Positions 1-7,768 of a stretch of DNA of 64,000 nucleotides are shown one piece after another; the stretch's first letter is position 1, and the number at the start of each line of letters is the position of its first letter. The position numbers and the translations under genes were made by a program. Origin of the DNA: Alphaproteobacteria bacterium. GTDB taxonomy: Bacteria > Pseudomonadota > Alphaproteobacteria > Rhodobacterales > Rhodobacteraceae. The DNA lies in assembly GCA_030428355.1 (NCBI GenBank), contig JAUIBL010000010.1, positions 45,993 through 109,992 on the forward strand, read 5' to 3'. A model generated the notes under the pieces. The model made no database searches. It was not told the DNA's origin and saw only the letters and a program-made list of their open reading frames with translations.

Positions 1-472
1 TGCCGGGCCGATTGCGCTCGATGGCAACCTGACCGAGTCGCTGCTCGACCAGATCGTGCATCACCCGGCGTTTGCGCAGGCCGACCTGCGCATCGCCCCG
101 GCCTCCCCCGGCAAGGCGGAACGCCTGCAGCCCTTCATCCGCGCGGGCAAGGGCGTGCTCTATGTCAATCTCGAAGAGGCCGGGCTACTCTGTCAGACCG
201 AATTCGCCAGCGCACCACAGGCCGGGGCCGCGCTGATCGAACGGGGTGCCGCACGCGCGCTGGTCACCGATGGCGGCAATGTCACCTGCGATGCCACCCG
301 CGACGGCATCCTTGCCGAACGCCCGCCCGAAGTGATGGTCACCCGCGTCACCGGCGCAGGCGACACCTTCATGGCCGCGCATATTGCATCCGAACTGCGC
401 GGTGCCGACCGCCCCACAGCCCTGCACCGCGCCCTTGCCACTGCTGCCGCCTATGTCGCCGGAGGAACCTGA
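1..472 (+). CDS. psuK: Pseudouridine kinase, PfkB family (C-terminal part; start lies before the window)
   Basis: The reading frame is open from base 2, so the gene begins upstream of the window and only about 156 C-terminal residues are seen. The PfkB signature TGAGDTFMAAH, which carries the catalytic Asp and anion hole of ribokinase-like sugar kinases, is encoded near 349-380. The stop TGA (470-472) is separated by one base from the ATG of psuG, so the two are translationally linked. PfkB kinases next to psuG phosphorylate pseudouridine to pseudouridine 5'-phosphate, which PsuG then splits. The assignment to pseudouridine rather than another sugar rests on this linkage; the substrate-binding N-terminal half is outside the window. 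Confidence 0.85.
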   Translation, partial: AGPIALDGNLTESLLDQIVHHPAFAQADLRIAPASPGKAERLQPFIRAGKGVLYVNLEEAGLLCQTEFASAPQAGAALIERGAARALVTDGGNVTCDATRDGILAERPPEVMVTRVTGAGDTFMAAHIASELRGADRPTALHRALATAAAYVAGGT

Positions 473-473
473 C

Positions 474-1391
474 ATGACCACCCTGCCCCTCGAGATTTCC
501 CCCGCCGTCAAGGCCGCGCTGGACGCAGGCAAACCCGTGGTCGCGCTGGAATCGACGATCATCACCCACGGTATGCCCTGGCCTCAGAACCTCGAGACCG
601 CCCGCGCCATCGAAGCCACCGTGCGCGACGCCGGTGCCGAGCCTGCCACCATCGCGGTGATTGAGGGACGGCTGTGCATCGGGCTCGACGCCGGACAACT
701 GGAAGCATTGGCGCAGGCCAAGCAGGTCGCCAAACTCAGCCGCGCCGACATGGCCGTCTGCATCGCCAAAGGCGGCACCGGGGCGACGACTGTCGCCGCC
801 ACCATGATCGCCGCCCATATCGCCGGGATCGAGGTCTTTGCCACCGGCGGCATCGGCGGCGTACACCGCGGCGCGGACCAAAGCTTCGACATCTCGGCCG
901 ACCTGCAGGAACTGTCGCAAACCCCTGTCACGGTTGTGGCCGCCGGGGCAAAGGCCATCCTCGACCTGCCCAAGACGCTTGAAGTGCTCGAAACCCTTGG
1001 CGTGCCGGTCATGGCCTATGGTCAGGACGTCCTGCCCGCCTTCTGGTCGCGCGGCTCCAGCCTCAAGGCGCCGCTGCGTGCCGACACCCCTGCCGAGATC
1101 GCGAGGGCGCACGTGATGCGCGCCGCTCTCAAGCTTCCCGGCGGTCAATTGATCGCCAACCCGATCCCGCCTGAGGCAGAAATCCCCCATGCCGAGATCC
1201 ACCCCATCATCACCCGCGCCACGCAGGATGCCGAAGCGCATGGCATCGCGGGCAAGGCTCTGACACCCTACCTGCTGCAGCGCATCTTCGAACTGACCGA
1301 GGGACGGTCGCTCGACGCCAATATCGCGCTTGTGCTGAACAATGCCTGTCTGGGCGCGCAAATTGCACAGGAATTGACGTCTCTGCGTTGA
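474..1391 (+). CDS. psuG: Pseudouridine-5'-phosphate glycosidase
   Basis: Predicted 305-residue cytosolic enzyme that reversibly cleaves the C-C glycosidic bond of pseudouridine 5'-phosphate to uracil and ribose 5-phosphate; E. coli PsuG (YeiN) is about the same length. The N-terminal ESTIITHGMPWPQN block (around residues 23-36) contains the conserved catalytic Glu region, and the glycine-rich FATGGIGGVHRG block and the NPIP..AEIP region further on are typical of the family. The ATG at 474 is preceded by GGAGG at 461-465. It follows the kinase gene with one base between them, giving a psuK-psuG operon for pseudouridine salvage from RNA turnover. Confidence 0.95.
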   Translation: MTTLPLEISPAVKAALDAGKPVVALESTIITHGMPWPQNLETARAIEATVRDAGAEPATIAVIEGRLCIGLDAGQLEALAQAKQVAKLSRADMAVCIAKGGTGATTVAATMIAAHIAGIEVFATGGIGGVHRGADQSFDISADLQELSQTPVTVVAAGAKAILDLPKTLEVLETLGVPVMAYGQDVLPAFWSRGSSLKAPLRADTPAEIARAHVMRAALKLPGGQLIANPIPPEAEIPHAEIHPIITRATQDAEAHGIAGKALTPYLLQRIFELTEGRSLDANIALVLNNACLGAQIAQELTSLR

Positions 1392-1473
1392 AAAACAGGG
1401 TCTTGTCACGTTCCCCCATTGTAGAGCCCCGGCCGACCTCTTACCTTTCGGACGAACCAGTGACGGACCCGAG

Positions 1474-2154
1474 ATGACGACCCCTTTTGATCCTGAACGG
1501 CGCAAACCCGGCCTGATGACGGGCCTGCGGTCAAGCTTTCTGACGGGGATCGTTGTGATTGCCCCGGTGGCCCTGACGGTCTGGCTGATCTGGACCATCA
1601 TGGGCTGGATCGACGGCTTTGTCCTGCCCCTGGTGCCCAGCCGCTTCAACCCCGAACAATATATCGGCATCAACCTGCGCGGCGTGGGGGTGATCTTTTT
1701 CCTGATCTTCACCGTGGTGGTGGGCTGGATCGCCAAGGGCCTGATCGGTCGGTCGCTGATCCGTTTCGCCGAAAGCCTTGTCGAACGCATGCCCGTGGTC
1801 CGGTCGATCTACAGCGGCGTGAAACAGATCGCCGAAACGATCTTTGCCCAGTCCGAACGGAACTTCGAAAAAGCCTGTCTGGTGCAGTACCCGCGCAAGG
1901 GCATCTGGGCCATCGGCTTCATCTCGACCGATGCCAAGGGCGAAATCTCCGAGCGCGCCGAGACCATGGGTAAGCTGATGTCGGTCTTCGTGCCCACGAC
2001 GCCGAACCCGACATCGGGTTTCCTGCTGTTCTTCCCGCAGGAAGACGTAATCGAGCTTGACATGTCGATCGAAGACGCGGCCAAGCTGGTGATCTCGGCG
2101 GGCCTCGTCTACCCCAACGCCAAAGACCCGACCCAGCCCGCCAAGGCGGCGTGA
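1474..2154 (+). CDS. DUF502 family membrane protein
   Basis: Predicted 226-residue inner-membrane protein of the DUF502 family, function unknown. There are two clear transmembrane segments, at about residues 20-45 (FLTGIVVIAPVALTVWLIW) and 68-90 (GVGVIFFLIFTVVVGWIA), followed by a soluble domain holding the conserved MPVVRSIYSGVKQ stretch at about residue 109. The C-terminal region PTTPNPTSGFLLFFP is also characteristic. It lies 82 bp after psuG on the same strand with no obvious functional connection, and is followed by the exchanger gene after 96 bp. Confidence 0.9.
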   Translation: MTTPFDPERRKPGLMTGLRSSFLTGIVVIAPVALTVWLIWTIMGWIDGFVLPLVPSRFNPEQYIGINLRGVGVIFFLIFTVVVGWIAKGLIGRSLIRFAESLVERMPVVRSIYSGVKQIAETIFAQSERNFEKACLVQYPRKGIWAIGFISTDAKGEISERAETMGKLMSVFVPTTPNPTSGFLLFFPQEDVIELDMSIEDAAKLVISAGLVYPNAKDPTQPAKAA

Positions 2155-2250
2155 ATCTTTTTTCGCTCCGCTTGACGCAACCCGTACCGCTCCACACCTA
2201 AGCGACACGGTCCCGCGCAGTTTCGCGCCCGACACGCTGAGGTCTTTCCC

Positions 2251-3168
2251 GTGAACCTGATCCTTGTGGCCTTCGGGCTTGTCGCGCTGCTGGCAGGCGG
2301 CGATCTTCTGGTGCGCGGAGCCGTCGGCGTGGCCCGCCGTCTGGGCGTGTCGCCGCTGGTCATCGGACTGACACTGGTGGGTTTCGGCACCTCCGCCCCG
2401 GAACTCGTGACATCGGTCAGCGCCGCACTTGCCGGCGCGCCGGGCATTGCGCTTGGCAACGTGGTGGGCAGCAACATCGCCAACATCCTGCTGATCCTCG
2501 GTCTCGCTGCGATGATCCGCCCTGTGACGGCACAGATGGCGGGTCTGCCCCGCGAAGCGGCCTGGGTCGGCGGCAGCGCCATTGGCCTTGCCGTCCTTGC
2601 GGCACTGGGTCAGATCTCGGTACTGGCCGGGATCACCTTGCTTGCACTGCTCGGCACCTACCTCTGGGGCGCGTTCCGCAGTGCCGCCGCACCGGACCAC
2701 GAGCCGGGTATCCCCGCCGACCCGCTGCCGAAAGCCGCAACATTTCTGATGATCGGGCTGGCGCTGACTCTCGGCGGGGCGATCGCGCTGGTCGATGGTG
2801 CCACTGGGATTGCCCGCGCCTATGGTGTGCCGGAAACCGTGATCGGGCTGACACTGGTCGCCGTCGGCACATCCCTGCCAGAGCTTGCAACCACCGTGAT
2901 GGCCGCGCGGCGCGGCCAGTCGGATGTGGCACTCGGCAACATCCTCGGCTCGGGCATTTTCAACATCCTCGGCATTCTCGGCGTGACGGCCCTTGTAGCC
3001 CCTCTGCCCGTCGACGCAGAACTTCTTCCGGACATCGCGGTAATGCTGGCCACAACCGCGCTCCTGCTCGTGTTGCTCTTCTGGCGGCGCGGCCTCGGTC
3101 GCGTTTCGGGACTGGTGTTCCTCCTGACCTACGCCGCCTACATGGCATGGCTCAGCCAAACATTCTGA
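2251..3168 (+). CDS. Calcium/sodium antiporter, CaCA family (YrbG-like)
   Basis: Predicted 305-residue polytopic inner-membrane exchanger. The two alpha-repeats of the Ca/cation antiporter superfamily are plain: GTSAPELVTSVSAAL with GNVVGSNIANILLILG in the first half, and GTSLPELATTVMAARRG with GNILGSGIFNILGILG in the second; the Glu of each GTSxPEL motif binds the ion. About ten hydrophobic segments are present, with a loop joining the halves at about residues 148-160. Translation starts at GTG (2251); no earlier ATG fits. The stop codon overlaps the tail of the convergent patatin gene by 17 bp. Confidence 0.92.
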   Translation: MNLILVAFGLVALLAGGDLLVRGAVGVARRLGVSPLVIGLTLVGFGTSAPELVTSVSAALAGAPGIALGNVVGSNIANILLILGLAAMIRPVTAQMAGLPREAAWVGGSAIGLAVLAALGQISVLAGITLLALLGTYLWGAFRSAAAPDHEPGIPADPLPKAATFLMIGLALTLGGAIALVDGATGIARAYGVPETVIGLTLVAVGTSLPELATTVMAARRGQSDVALGNILGSGIFNILGILGVTALVAPLPVDAELLPDIAVMLATTALLLVLLFWRRGLGRVSGLVFLLTYAAYMAWLSQTF

Positions 3169-4183
3169 CGAGGTCCGCCGTCTGCCGCTGCCCCAGATCA
3201 TCCTTGTGATGCGCAAGGAACGTGCCCGCCGCCCGGCGGCCCGCCTCCTTCAACTCGGCAATGACCGACGGCACAGGCACCAGCTTGGTCGCCACCGACA
3301 GATCGTTCATCAGCGCATCATCGGCGATCATGTGGACGCGGACATTCTTCATCGCACCCTTCTGCACCTTGCCCTCGGCAATCAGGCGCTGCACGAACTC
3401 GATGGCGCGCAATTCGCGCAACAGGGACGAGTTGAAGCTGATCTCGTTGATCCGGTTCTGGATCTCGTTCGGCATCACCGGCACGCTATCCCGCTCCAGC
3501 GGGTTAATGTTCACGATCACCACGTCATCCGGCAGATCCGCATCGTAAAGCGGAAAGAGCGCCGGGTTGCCCGTATAGCCGCCATCCCAGAACGGCTCCA
3601 CGATACCGGTCTGCGGATCTTCCACCTCGACCGCCTGGAACAGGGTGGGCAAACAGGCAGAGGCGAGAATGCTCTTGGTGCTGATCGCATCACCCTCGAA
3701 GATCCGCACCTTGCCGTCGCGCACCTGTGTGGCGCAGATGAAAAGCTTGGGCCCCTCTTTCGCGCAGACCTGCCCGAAATCGAACTGCGCCACGACCTTC
3801 TCCAGCGGGTTTTCGTAAAGCGGCCCCCAGGCATAGGGCGACATCATCCGCCCCAGCGTGTCACCCAGCAGATAGGCGGGCGAGAACTCAAGTCCCTTGC
3901 TCACTGCCGCCGGTGTGGGCAGCCACGCCTGCATCCATTTCGGCACCGCCAGATCATCCAACCGCGCCACCTGCGCCCAGAGCCAGTCCAGATTGTCCCG
4001 CGCGCCCTGCCGCCCATCCCTGAGCCACCCGGATTTCAGCGCCGCACCATTGAGCGCCCCCGCAGACGTGCCGGTGATCGCCGCGATCTCCAGATCATCC
4101 TCTTCCAGAAGCCGGTCCAGCACACCCCATGTAAACGCGCCATGGGCCCCACCGCCCTGAAGCGCCAGATTGATCGTTACCAT
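3152..4183 (-). CDS. Patatin-like phospholipase family protein
   Basis: Predicted 343-residue lipid acyl hydrolase. It carries the patatin oxyanion loop QGGGAHG at residues 9-15, the nucleophile elbow GTSAG at 38-42 (Ser40), and the DGG motif at 200-202 (Asp200) that completes the Ser-Asp dyad. No signal peptide is seen, so it is probably cytosolic. The ATG at 4183 was preferred over a longer reading frame because homology begins there and a GGGGA ribosome site sits just upstream. It is the second gene after bdhA (73-bp gap), and the intervening DNA holds a hairpin plus repeat tail. The link with hydroxybutyrate metabolism suggests, but does not show, a role in storage-granule or lipid turnover. 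Confidence 0.9.
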   Translation of the reverse strand: MVTINLALQGGGAHGAFTWGVLDRLLEEDDLEIAAITGTSAGALNGAALKSGWLRDGRQGARDNLDWLWAQVARLDDLAVPKWMQAWLPTPAAVSKGLEFSPAYLLGDTLGRMMSPYAWGPLYENPLEKVVAQFDFGQVCAKEGPKLFICATQVRDGKVRIFEGDAISTKSILASACLPTLFQAVEVEDPQTGIVEPFWDGGYTGNPALFPLYDADLPDDVVIVNINPLERDSVPVMPNEIQNRINEISFNSSLLRELRAIEFVQRLIAEGKVQKGAMKNVRVHMIADDALMNDLSVATKLVPVPSVIAELKEAGRRAAGTFLAHHKDDLGQRQTADLVRMFG

Positions 4184-4197
4184 ACCGTCCCCTGCAC

Positions 4198-4247
4198 CTT
4201 CATCTTGCCAAATAAACTCCGGGGAGCACGAGGGGCTGGCCCCTCGT
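4198..4247 (-). repeat. 3'-end hairpin plus CCCCGGAGTTTATTT tail (copy A), behind bdhA
   Basis: On the minus strand, nine bases after the bdhA stop, a perfect 9-bp hairpin (ACGAGGGGC / GCCCCTCGT, plus-strand 4228-4236 and 4239-4247) is followed by CTCCCCGGAGTTTATTTGG and then CAAGATGAAG. The same arrangement of GC hairpin and CCCCGNAGTNTNTTT tail occurs twice at 44190-44457, each time directly behind a stop codon and on the coding strand. It may end or stabilise bdhA mRNA; here it also overlaps the leader of the patatin gene. Confidence 0.6.
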
Positions 4248-4256
4248 TCCAGGCTC

Positions 4257-5030
4257 TCAAAGCGCCGTCCAGCCGCCATCTACCGAGATCGTCGTCCCGG
4301 TGATCTGCGCCGCCGCATCCGAGCACAGGAACACCGCCGTGCCGCCGATCTGCTCGACCGTGGCGAATTCCTTGGATGGCTGGCGCTCCAGAATGACCTT
4401 CTGGGTCACCTCTTCCTCGCTCATGTCGTATTTCTTCGCGGTGTCTGGGATCTGCGCCTCGACCAGCGGCGTCAGCACATATCCGGGGCAGATCGCGTTG
4501 CAGGTGATCGGCTCCCGCGCGGTCTCAAGCGCCGTCGTCTTCGACAGGCCCACCACCCCATGCTTGGCCGCGATATAGGCCGATTTGAATGGCGACGCGG
4601 TCAACCCGTGGGCGCTGGCGATGTTGATCACCCGGCCCCAGCCTGCCTTGCGCATCATCGGCAGCGCAACCGCTGTGGTGTGAAAAGCCGAGCTGAGGTT
4701 GATGGCGATGATCGCGTCCCATTTTTCGATCGGGAATTCGTCGATCGGGGACACATGCTGGATGCCTGCATTGTTAACAAGGATGTCGCAGGCCCCGGCC
4801 TGTTCGATCAGCGCCCGACACTGGTCGGGCTTGGACATATCCGCCTGGATATAACGCACCGTCACACCATGCTCCTTGGCGATGGAGGCGGCCAGCGCAT
4901 GATCTTCCTCACGGTCGGTGAACGAATTGATCACCACATCCGCCCCGGCCCGCGCCAGTTCATGCGCCACACCGAGGCCGATTCCGGAATTCGATCCGGT
5001 GATGACGGCAGTTTTCCCTTTCAGCGACAT
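4257..5030 (-). CDS. bdhA: 3-hydroxybutyrate dehydrogenase (short-chain dehydrogenase)
   Basis: Predicted 257-residue cytosolic NAD-dependent enzyme interconverting (R)-3-hydroxybutyrate and acetoacetate, used when polyhydroxybutyrate or ketone-type substrates are consumed. The classical SDR signature is complete: cofactor loop TGSNSGIG at 11-18, NNAG at 86-89, and catalytic Ser139, Tyr152 and Lys156 (SAYIAAKHG). The C-terminal ISVDGGWTAL matches hydroxybutyrate dehydrogenases. The start at 5030 has a strong AAGGAGCGATC leader. A CTGC-N3-TGCA motif lies about 45 bp upstream. The exact hydroxyacid specificity is inferred from overall similarity. Confidence 0.92.
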   Translation of the reverse strand: MSLKGKTAVITGSNSGIGLGVAHELARAGADVVINSFTDREEDHALAASIAKEHGVTVRYIQADMSKPDQCRALIEQAGACDILVNNAGIQHVSPIDEFPIEKWDAIIAINLSSAFHTTAVALPMMRKAGWGRVINIASAHGLTASPFKSAYIAAKHGVVGLSKTTALETAREPITCNAICPGYVLTPLVEAQIPDTAKKYDMSEEEVTQKVILERQPSKEFATVEQIGGTAVFLCSDAAAQITGTTISVDGGWTAL

Positions 5031-5276
5031 GATCGCTCCTTCCTTGGTCTTTTGCTTGCGCAGAACGCTACATGCTGCGCCTGCATAGTACAAAGAAGAA
5101 GCGGTCCCGGTTCCACAAGACCCAAAGATTGTCCGAATCGGCCTGACACCCGAACCACCCTTGCCCCGGTGCAGCGCCGGCAGGATGCTTGACGCGCCGC
5201 CCACAAATGCAAGGCCACACACGCAAACCCCTGTTTCACAGGTGTCCGACAGGCAGGTCGCGCAAGGATCGGGAAG

Positions 5277-5304
5277 AAAAAAACCCCGGCGCGAAGCCGG
5301 GGTT
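5277..5304 (-). terminator. Rho-independent terminator of the candidate small RNA
   Basis: The stem CCCCGGC / GCCGGGG has a five-base loop (plus 5284-5302) and is followed on the minus strand by seven T. It is one of the strongest intrinsic terminators in the window. Confidence 0.75.
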
Positions 5305-5351
5305 AAGTTATTGAGGCAGGTTTCATACAGGCAAGAAACCTAGCGAGCAGT
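5277..5351 (-). ncRNA. Candidate small RNA with own promoter and intrinsic terminator
   Basis: Nothing known was recognised, but the parts are well formed. On the minus strand TTGGAA (plus 5381-5386) and TATAAG (5358-5363) are separated by exactly 17 bp, predicting a start near 5351. The transcript would fold a 7-bp hairpin AGGTTTC / GAAACCT (5335-5341 and 5318-5324) with a ten-base loop, an A/U-rich linker, then CCCCGGC-loop-GCCGGGG (5284-5302) followed by seven U (5277-5283). Length is about 75 nt. No gene on this strand needs that terminator, since the neighbouring solute-binding protein is transcribed divergently. The linker could serve as an Hfq site. No convincing protein is encoded. 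Confidence 0.6.
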
Positions 5352-5357
5352 AAGTCT

Positions 5358-5386
5358 CTTATAGGCAATTCTTCGCAGCGTTCCAA
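5358..5386 (-). promoter_or_regulatory. Promoter of the candidate small RNA
   Basis: The -35 element TTGGAA (plus 5381-5386) and -10 element TATAAG (5358-5363) have a 17-bp spacer. They point away from the solute-binding protein gene and toward the terminator hairpin at 5284-5302. Confidence 0.55.
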
Positions 5387-5465
5387 GCTAAAAGTTTGAA
5401 AAGCCACGAAAGCCCCGTTACCGTCACACGCAACAAAACAAGGGCAGACAGGGATTGTTGCGAAA

Positions 5466-7283
5466 ATGAGATCGGTTTTTTTCCTCAAGCGGCAGATGGG
5501 CATCGCCGCCGTGGCACTCGCGTTGTGCGGGCAATCCGTCGCGGCAGACCCGCAGCACGGCATAGCTATGTATGGCGCGCCCGCACTTCCACCGGATTTT
5601 GTGTCGCTGCCCTATGCCAATCCCGACGCGCCCAAGGGCGGACGGATCGTCACCGGCGAGGTCGGCAGCTTCGACAGCCTCAACCCGCACATCTCCAAAG
5701 GCTCGACGCCGTGGCAGCTTCGCTTCCTCGCTTACGAAAGCCTGATGGGCCGGAACTGGGACGAACCCTTCACGCTTTACGGCCTTCTCGCCGAATCGAT
5801 TGAGGTGGGCGAGAACCGCGATTGGGTGGAATTCGTCCTGCGCGAGGAAGCCGCGTTTTCGGATGACACCCCGCTCACCGTCGAAGACGTGATGTGGTCC
5901 TATGAAACCCTCGGCACCATCGGCCACCCCCGCTATCACGGCGCGTGGAAGAAAGTGGCGTCGATGGAACAGACCGGCCCGCGCAGCATCCGCTTCACCT
6001 TCAACGAAGACGACCCCGAGATGGCGCTGCTGATCGGCATGCGCCCGATCCTGAAAAAGGCCCAGTGGGAGGGCAAGGATTTCACCGAGTCGGGTCTGGA
6101 CGAGATCCCCATCAGCACCGCGCCCTATGTGATCGACGATTTCGAGGCCGGCCGCTTTGTCAGCCTCAAACGCAATCCTGATTATTGGGGCGCAGACGTC
6201 AACTTCATGCGCGGTCAGGCCAACCTCGATGAGATTCGCATGGAGTTCTACGGCGACGGCACCGCCATGTTCGAGGCGTTCAAGGCGGGTGCGCTGAACT
6301 CCAGCCGTGAATTCAACGTCGAGAAATGGGACACCCAATACGATTTCCCGGCCATCGACCGGGGCGACGTGGTCAAATCGGTGATCCCGCATGAACGCCC
6401 CTCGGGCATGACCGGCTTTGTGATGAACACCCGCCGCGACGCGTTCAAGGACTGGCGCGTGCGCGATGCGATGCTGCACGCCTTCAACTTCGAATTCATC
6501 AATGAAACCATGACCGGCTCCAAGCAGCCGCGCATCACGTCCTATTTCTCGAACTCGGTGCTCGGGATGCAGGACGGCCCCGCTGAAGGCCGCGTGCGCG
6601 CGCTGCTGGAACCCTTCGCCGCCGATCTTCTGCCCGGCGCGCTTGACGGCTATGCCCTGCCCGTCAGCGATGGCACCGAACGCAACCGCGGCAACATCCG
6701 CGCCGCCATCGACCTCATGGAGGACGCAGGCTACACCATCACCGATGGCCAGATGGTTGGCCCCGACGGCGCGCCCTTCACCTTTGAAATCCTGCTCCAG
6801 CAAGGCAGCACCGAGGAACAGTCGATCATCGACCTCTTCGTTCAGTCGCTGGAACGGGTCGGCATCACGCCCACGATCACCACGATCGACAGCGCCCAGT
6901 TCAAGGAACGCACCACCAATTACGACTTCGACATGAGCTTCAACCGCTGGGGCATGTCGCTTAGCCCCGGCAATGAACAACGGCTCTACTGGGGCTGTGA
7001 CGGTGTCGAAAACCCGGGCACGCGCAACTGGATGGGCATGTGCTCGCCCGCCGCCGACGCGATGATCGACGCGATCCTGCAATCGGACTCGCGCGAGGAT
7101 TTTGTCGCTGCCACCCGTGCGCTGGACCGCGTGCTGACCACCGGGCGCTATGTGATCCCGATCTACCAATGGAACATCAGCCGCATCGCCCATGTCAAAG
7201 AGTTGAAATTTCCCACCGAGATCCCGATCTATGGCGACTGGATCGGCTGGCAGCCCGATGTCTGGTGGTGGGAAGAGGAGTGA
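5466..7283 (+). CDS. Extracellular solute-binding protein family 5 (YejA-like peptide ABC transporter component)
   Basis: Predicted 605-residue periplasmic binding protein for oligopeptides or similar solutes. A signal peptide spans about residues 1-27, with a hydrophobic core followed by a SVA-A type cleavage site. The mature protein has the SBP_bac_5 layout: GSFDSLNPHISKG near the start, ESIEVGENRDWVEFVLR, the DDTPLTVEDVMWSYE block and a C-terminal IYQWNISRIAHVK region. The length and the start of the mature region resemble YejA of microcin C type importers. No permease or ATPase gene is adjacent, so it would have to work with components encoded elsewhere. A divergent small-RNA candidate lies upstream. 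Confidence 0.9.
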   Translation: MRSVFFLKRQMGIAAVALALCGQSVAADPQHGIAMYGAPALPPDFVSLPYANPDAPKGGRIVTGEVGSFDSLNPHISKGSTPWQLRFLAYESLMGRNWDEPFTLYGLLAESIEVGENRDWVEFVLREEAAFSDDTPLTVEDVMWSYETLGTIGHPRYHGAWKKVASMEQTGPRSIRFTFNEDDPEMALLIGMRPILKKAQWEGKDFTESGLDEIPISTAPYVIDDFEAGRFVSLKRNPDYWGADVNFMRGQANLDEIRMEFYGDGTAMFEAFKAGALNSSREFNVEKWDTQYDFPAIDRGDVVKSVIPHERPSGMTGFVMNTRRDAFKDWRVRDAMLHAFNFEFINETMTGSKQPRITSYFSNSVLGMQDGPAEGRVRALLEPFAADLLPGALDGYALPVSDGTERNRGNIRAAIDLMEDAGYTITDGQMVGPDGAPFTFEILLQQGSTEEQSIIDLFVQSLERVGITPTITTIDSAQFKERTTNYDFDMSFNRWGMSLSPGNEQRLYWGCDGVENPGTRNWMGMCSPAADAMIDAILQSDSREDFVAATRALDRVLTTGRYVIPIYQWNISRIAHVKELKFPTEIPIYGDWIGWQPDVWWWEEE

Positions 7284-7286
7284 TCC

Positions 7287-7403
7287 ATGCGCGCATGGAC
7301 TCTGATGATACTGGTTGCAGGCGCACTCAGCGCCTGTGCCACGGTTGACAGGATCGGACAGGACATCTCGTCCACGTCCCGCACCGTGCAAAGCTGGTTC
7401 TGA
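7287..7403 (+). CDS. Entericidin-like small lipoprotein
   Basis: A 38-codon gene begins three bases after the stop of the solute-binding protein gene and ends at TGA 7401-7403. The product begins MRAWTLMILVAGALSACATV, a lipoprotein signal peptide with lipobox LSAC (Cys17 would be lipidated), followed by DRIGQDISSTSRTVQSWF. Entericidin family members have the same build: a short signal, CATV or CNTV after the lipobox, a GxDI motif and a short helical tail. GGAAGAGGAG upstream serves as ribosome site. A role at the envelope is likely; toxin/antitoxin behaviour like E. coli EcnAB cannot be inferred. Confidence 0.75.
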   Translation: MRAWTLMILVAGALSACATVDRIGQDISSTSRTVQSWF

Positions 7404-7531
7404 CGCTCCGACCTCTGACGCTCCGACCAAGGTCTGCGGCGGGCTGTCCCATGCGACGGCGCGCCGCTTTTGAACGACTCACTCTGCATGCCATCGTCTA
7501 CCGTGCGAGGGACGTTTGGAGGAGCGTCTGA

Positions 7532-7765
7532 ATGACTTGGACTGACATCACCGAAAACTGGACGACGGCGCTTGCCCGTCTCGAAGCCAGATTTCCCTTG
7601 TTGAACCGCGATGCGCTGAACCAGCCGCCGGAAGATTTGCACGGCCTGTCGCAGCATCTTGCGGCGACCCATGACCTGACTCCGCTTGAAGCGACCGAAG
7701 AACTGGCCGACTGGCTGTTTGTCGAAACGCTGGCGCGGCAGGCCAGCGAAATGGGCCTGCACTGA
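7532..7765 (+). CDS. Small hypothetical protein, probably helical
   Basis: A 77-residue acidic protein without signal peptide or membrane segment. The N-terminus MTWTDITENW and regular spacing of hydrophobic residues suggest a compact helical bundle. TGGAGGAGCGTCTGA before the ATG is a good ribosome site, supporting a real gene. It lies 128 bp after the entericidin-like gene and three bases from the end of the convergent cupin regulator. The family was not recognised. Confidence 0.65.
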   Translation: MTWTDITENWTTALARLEARFPLLNRDALNQPPEDLHGLSQHLAATHDLTPLEATEELADWLFVETLARQASEMGLH

Positions 7766-7768
7766 ACG

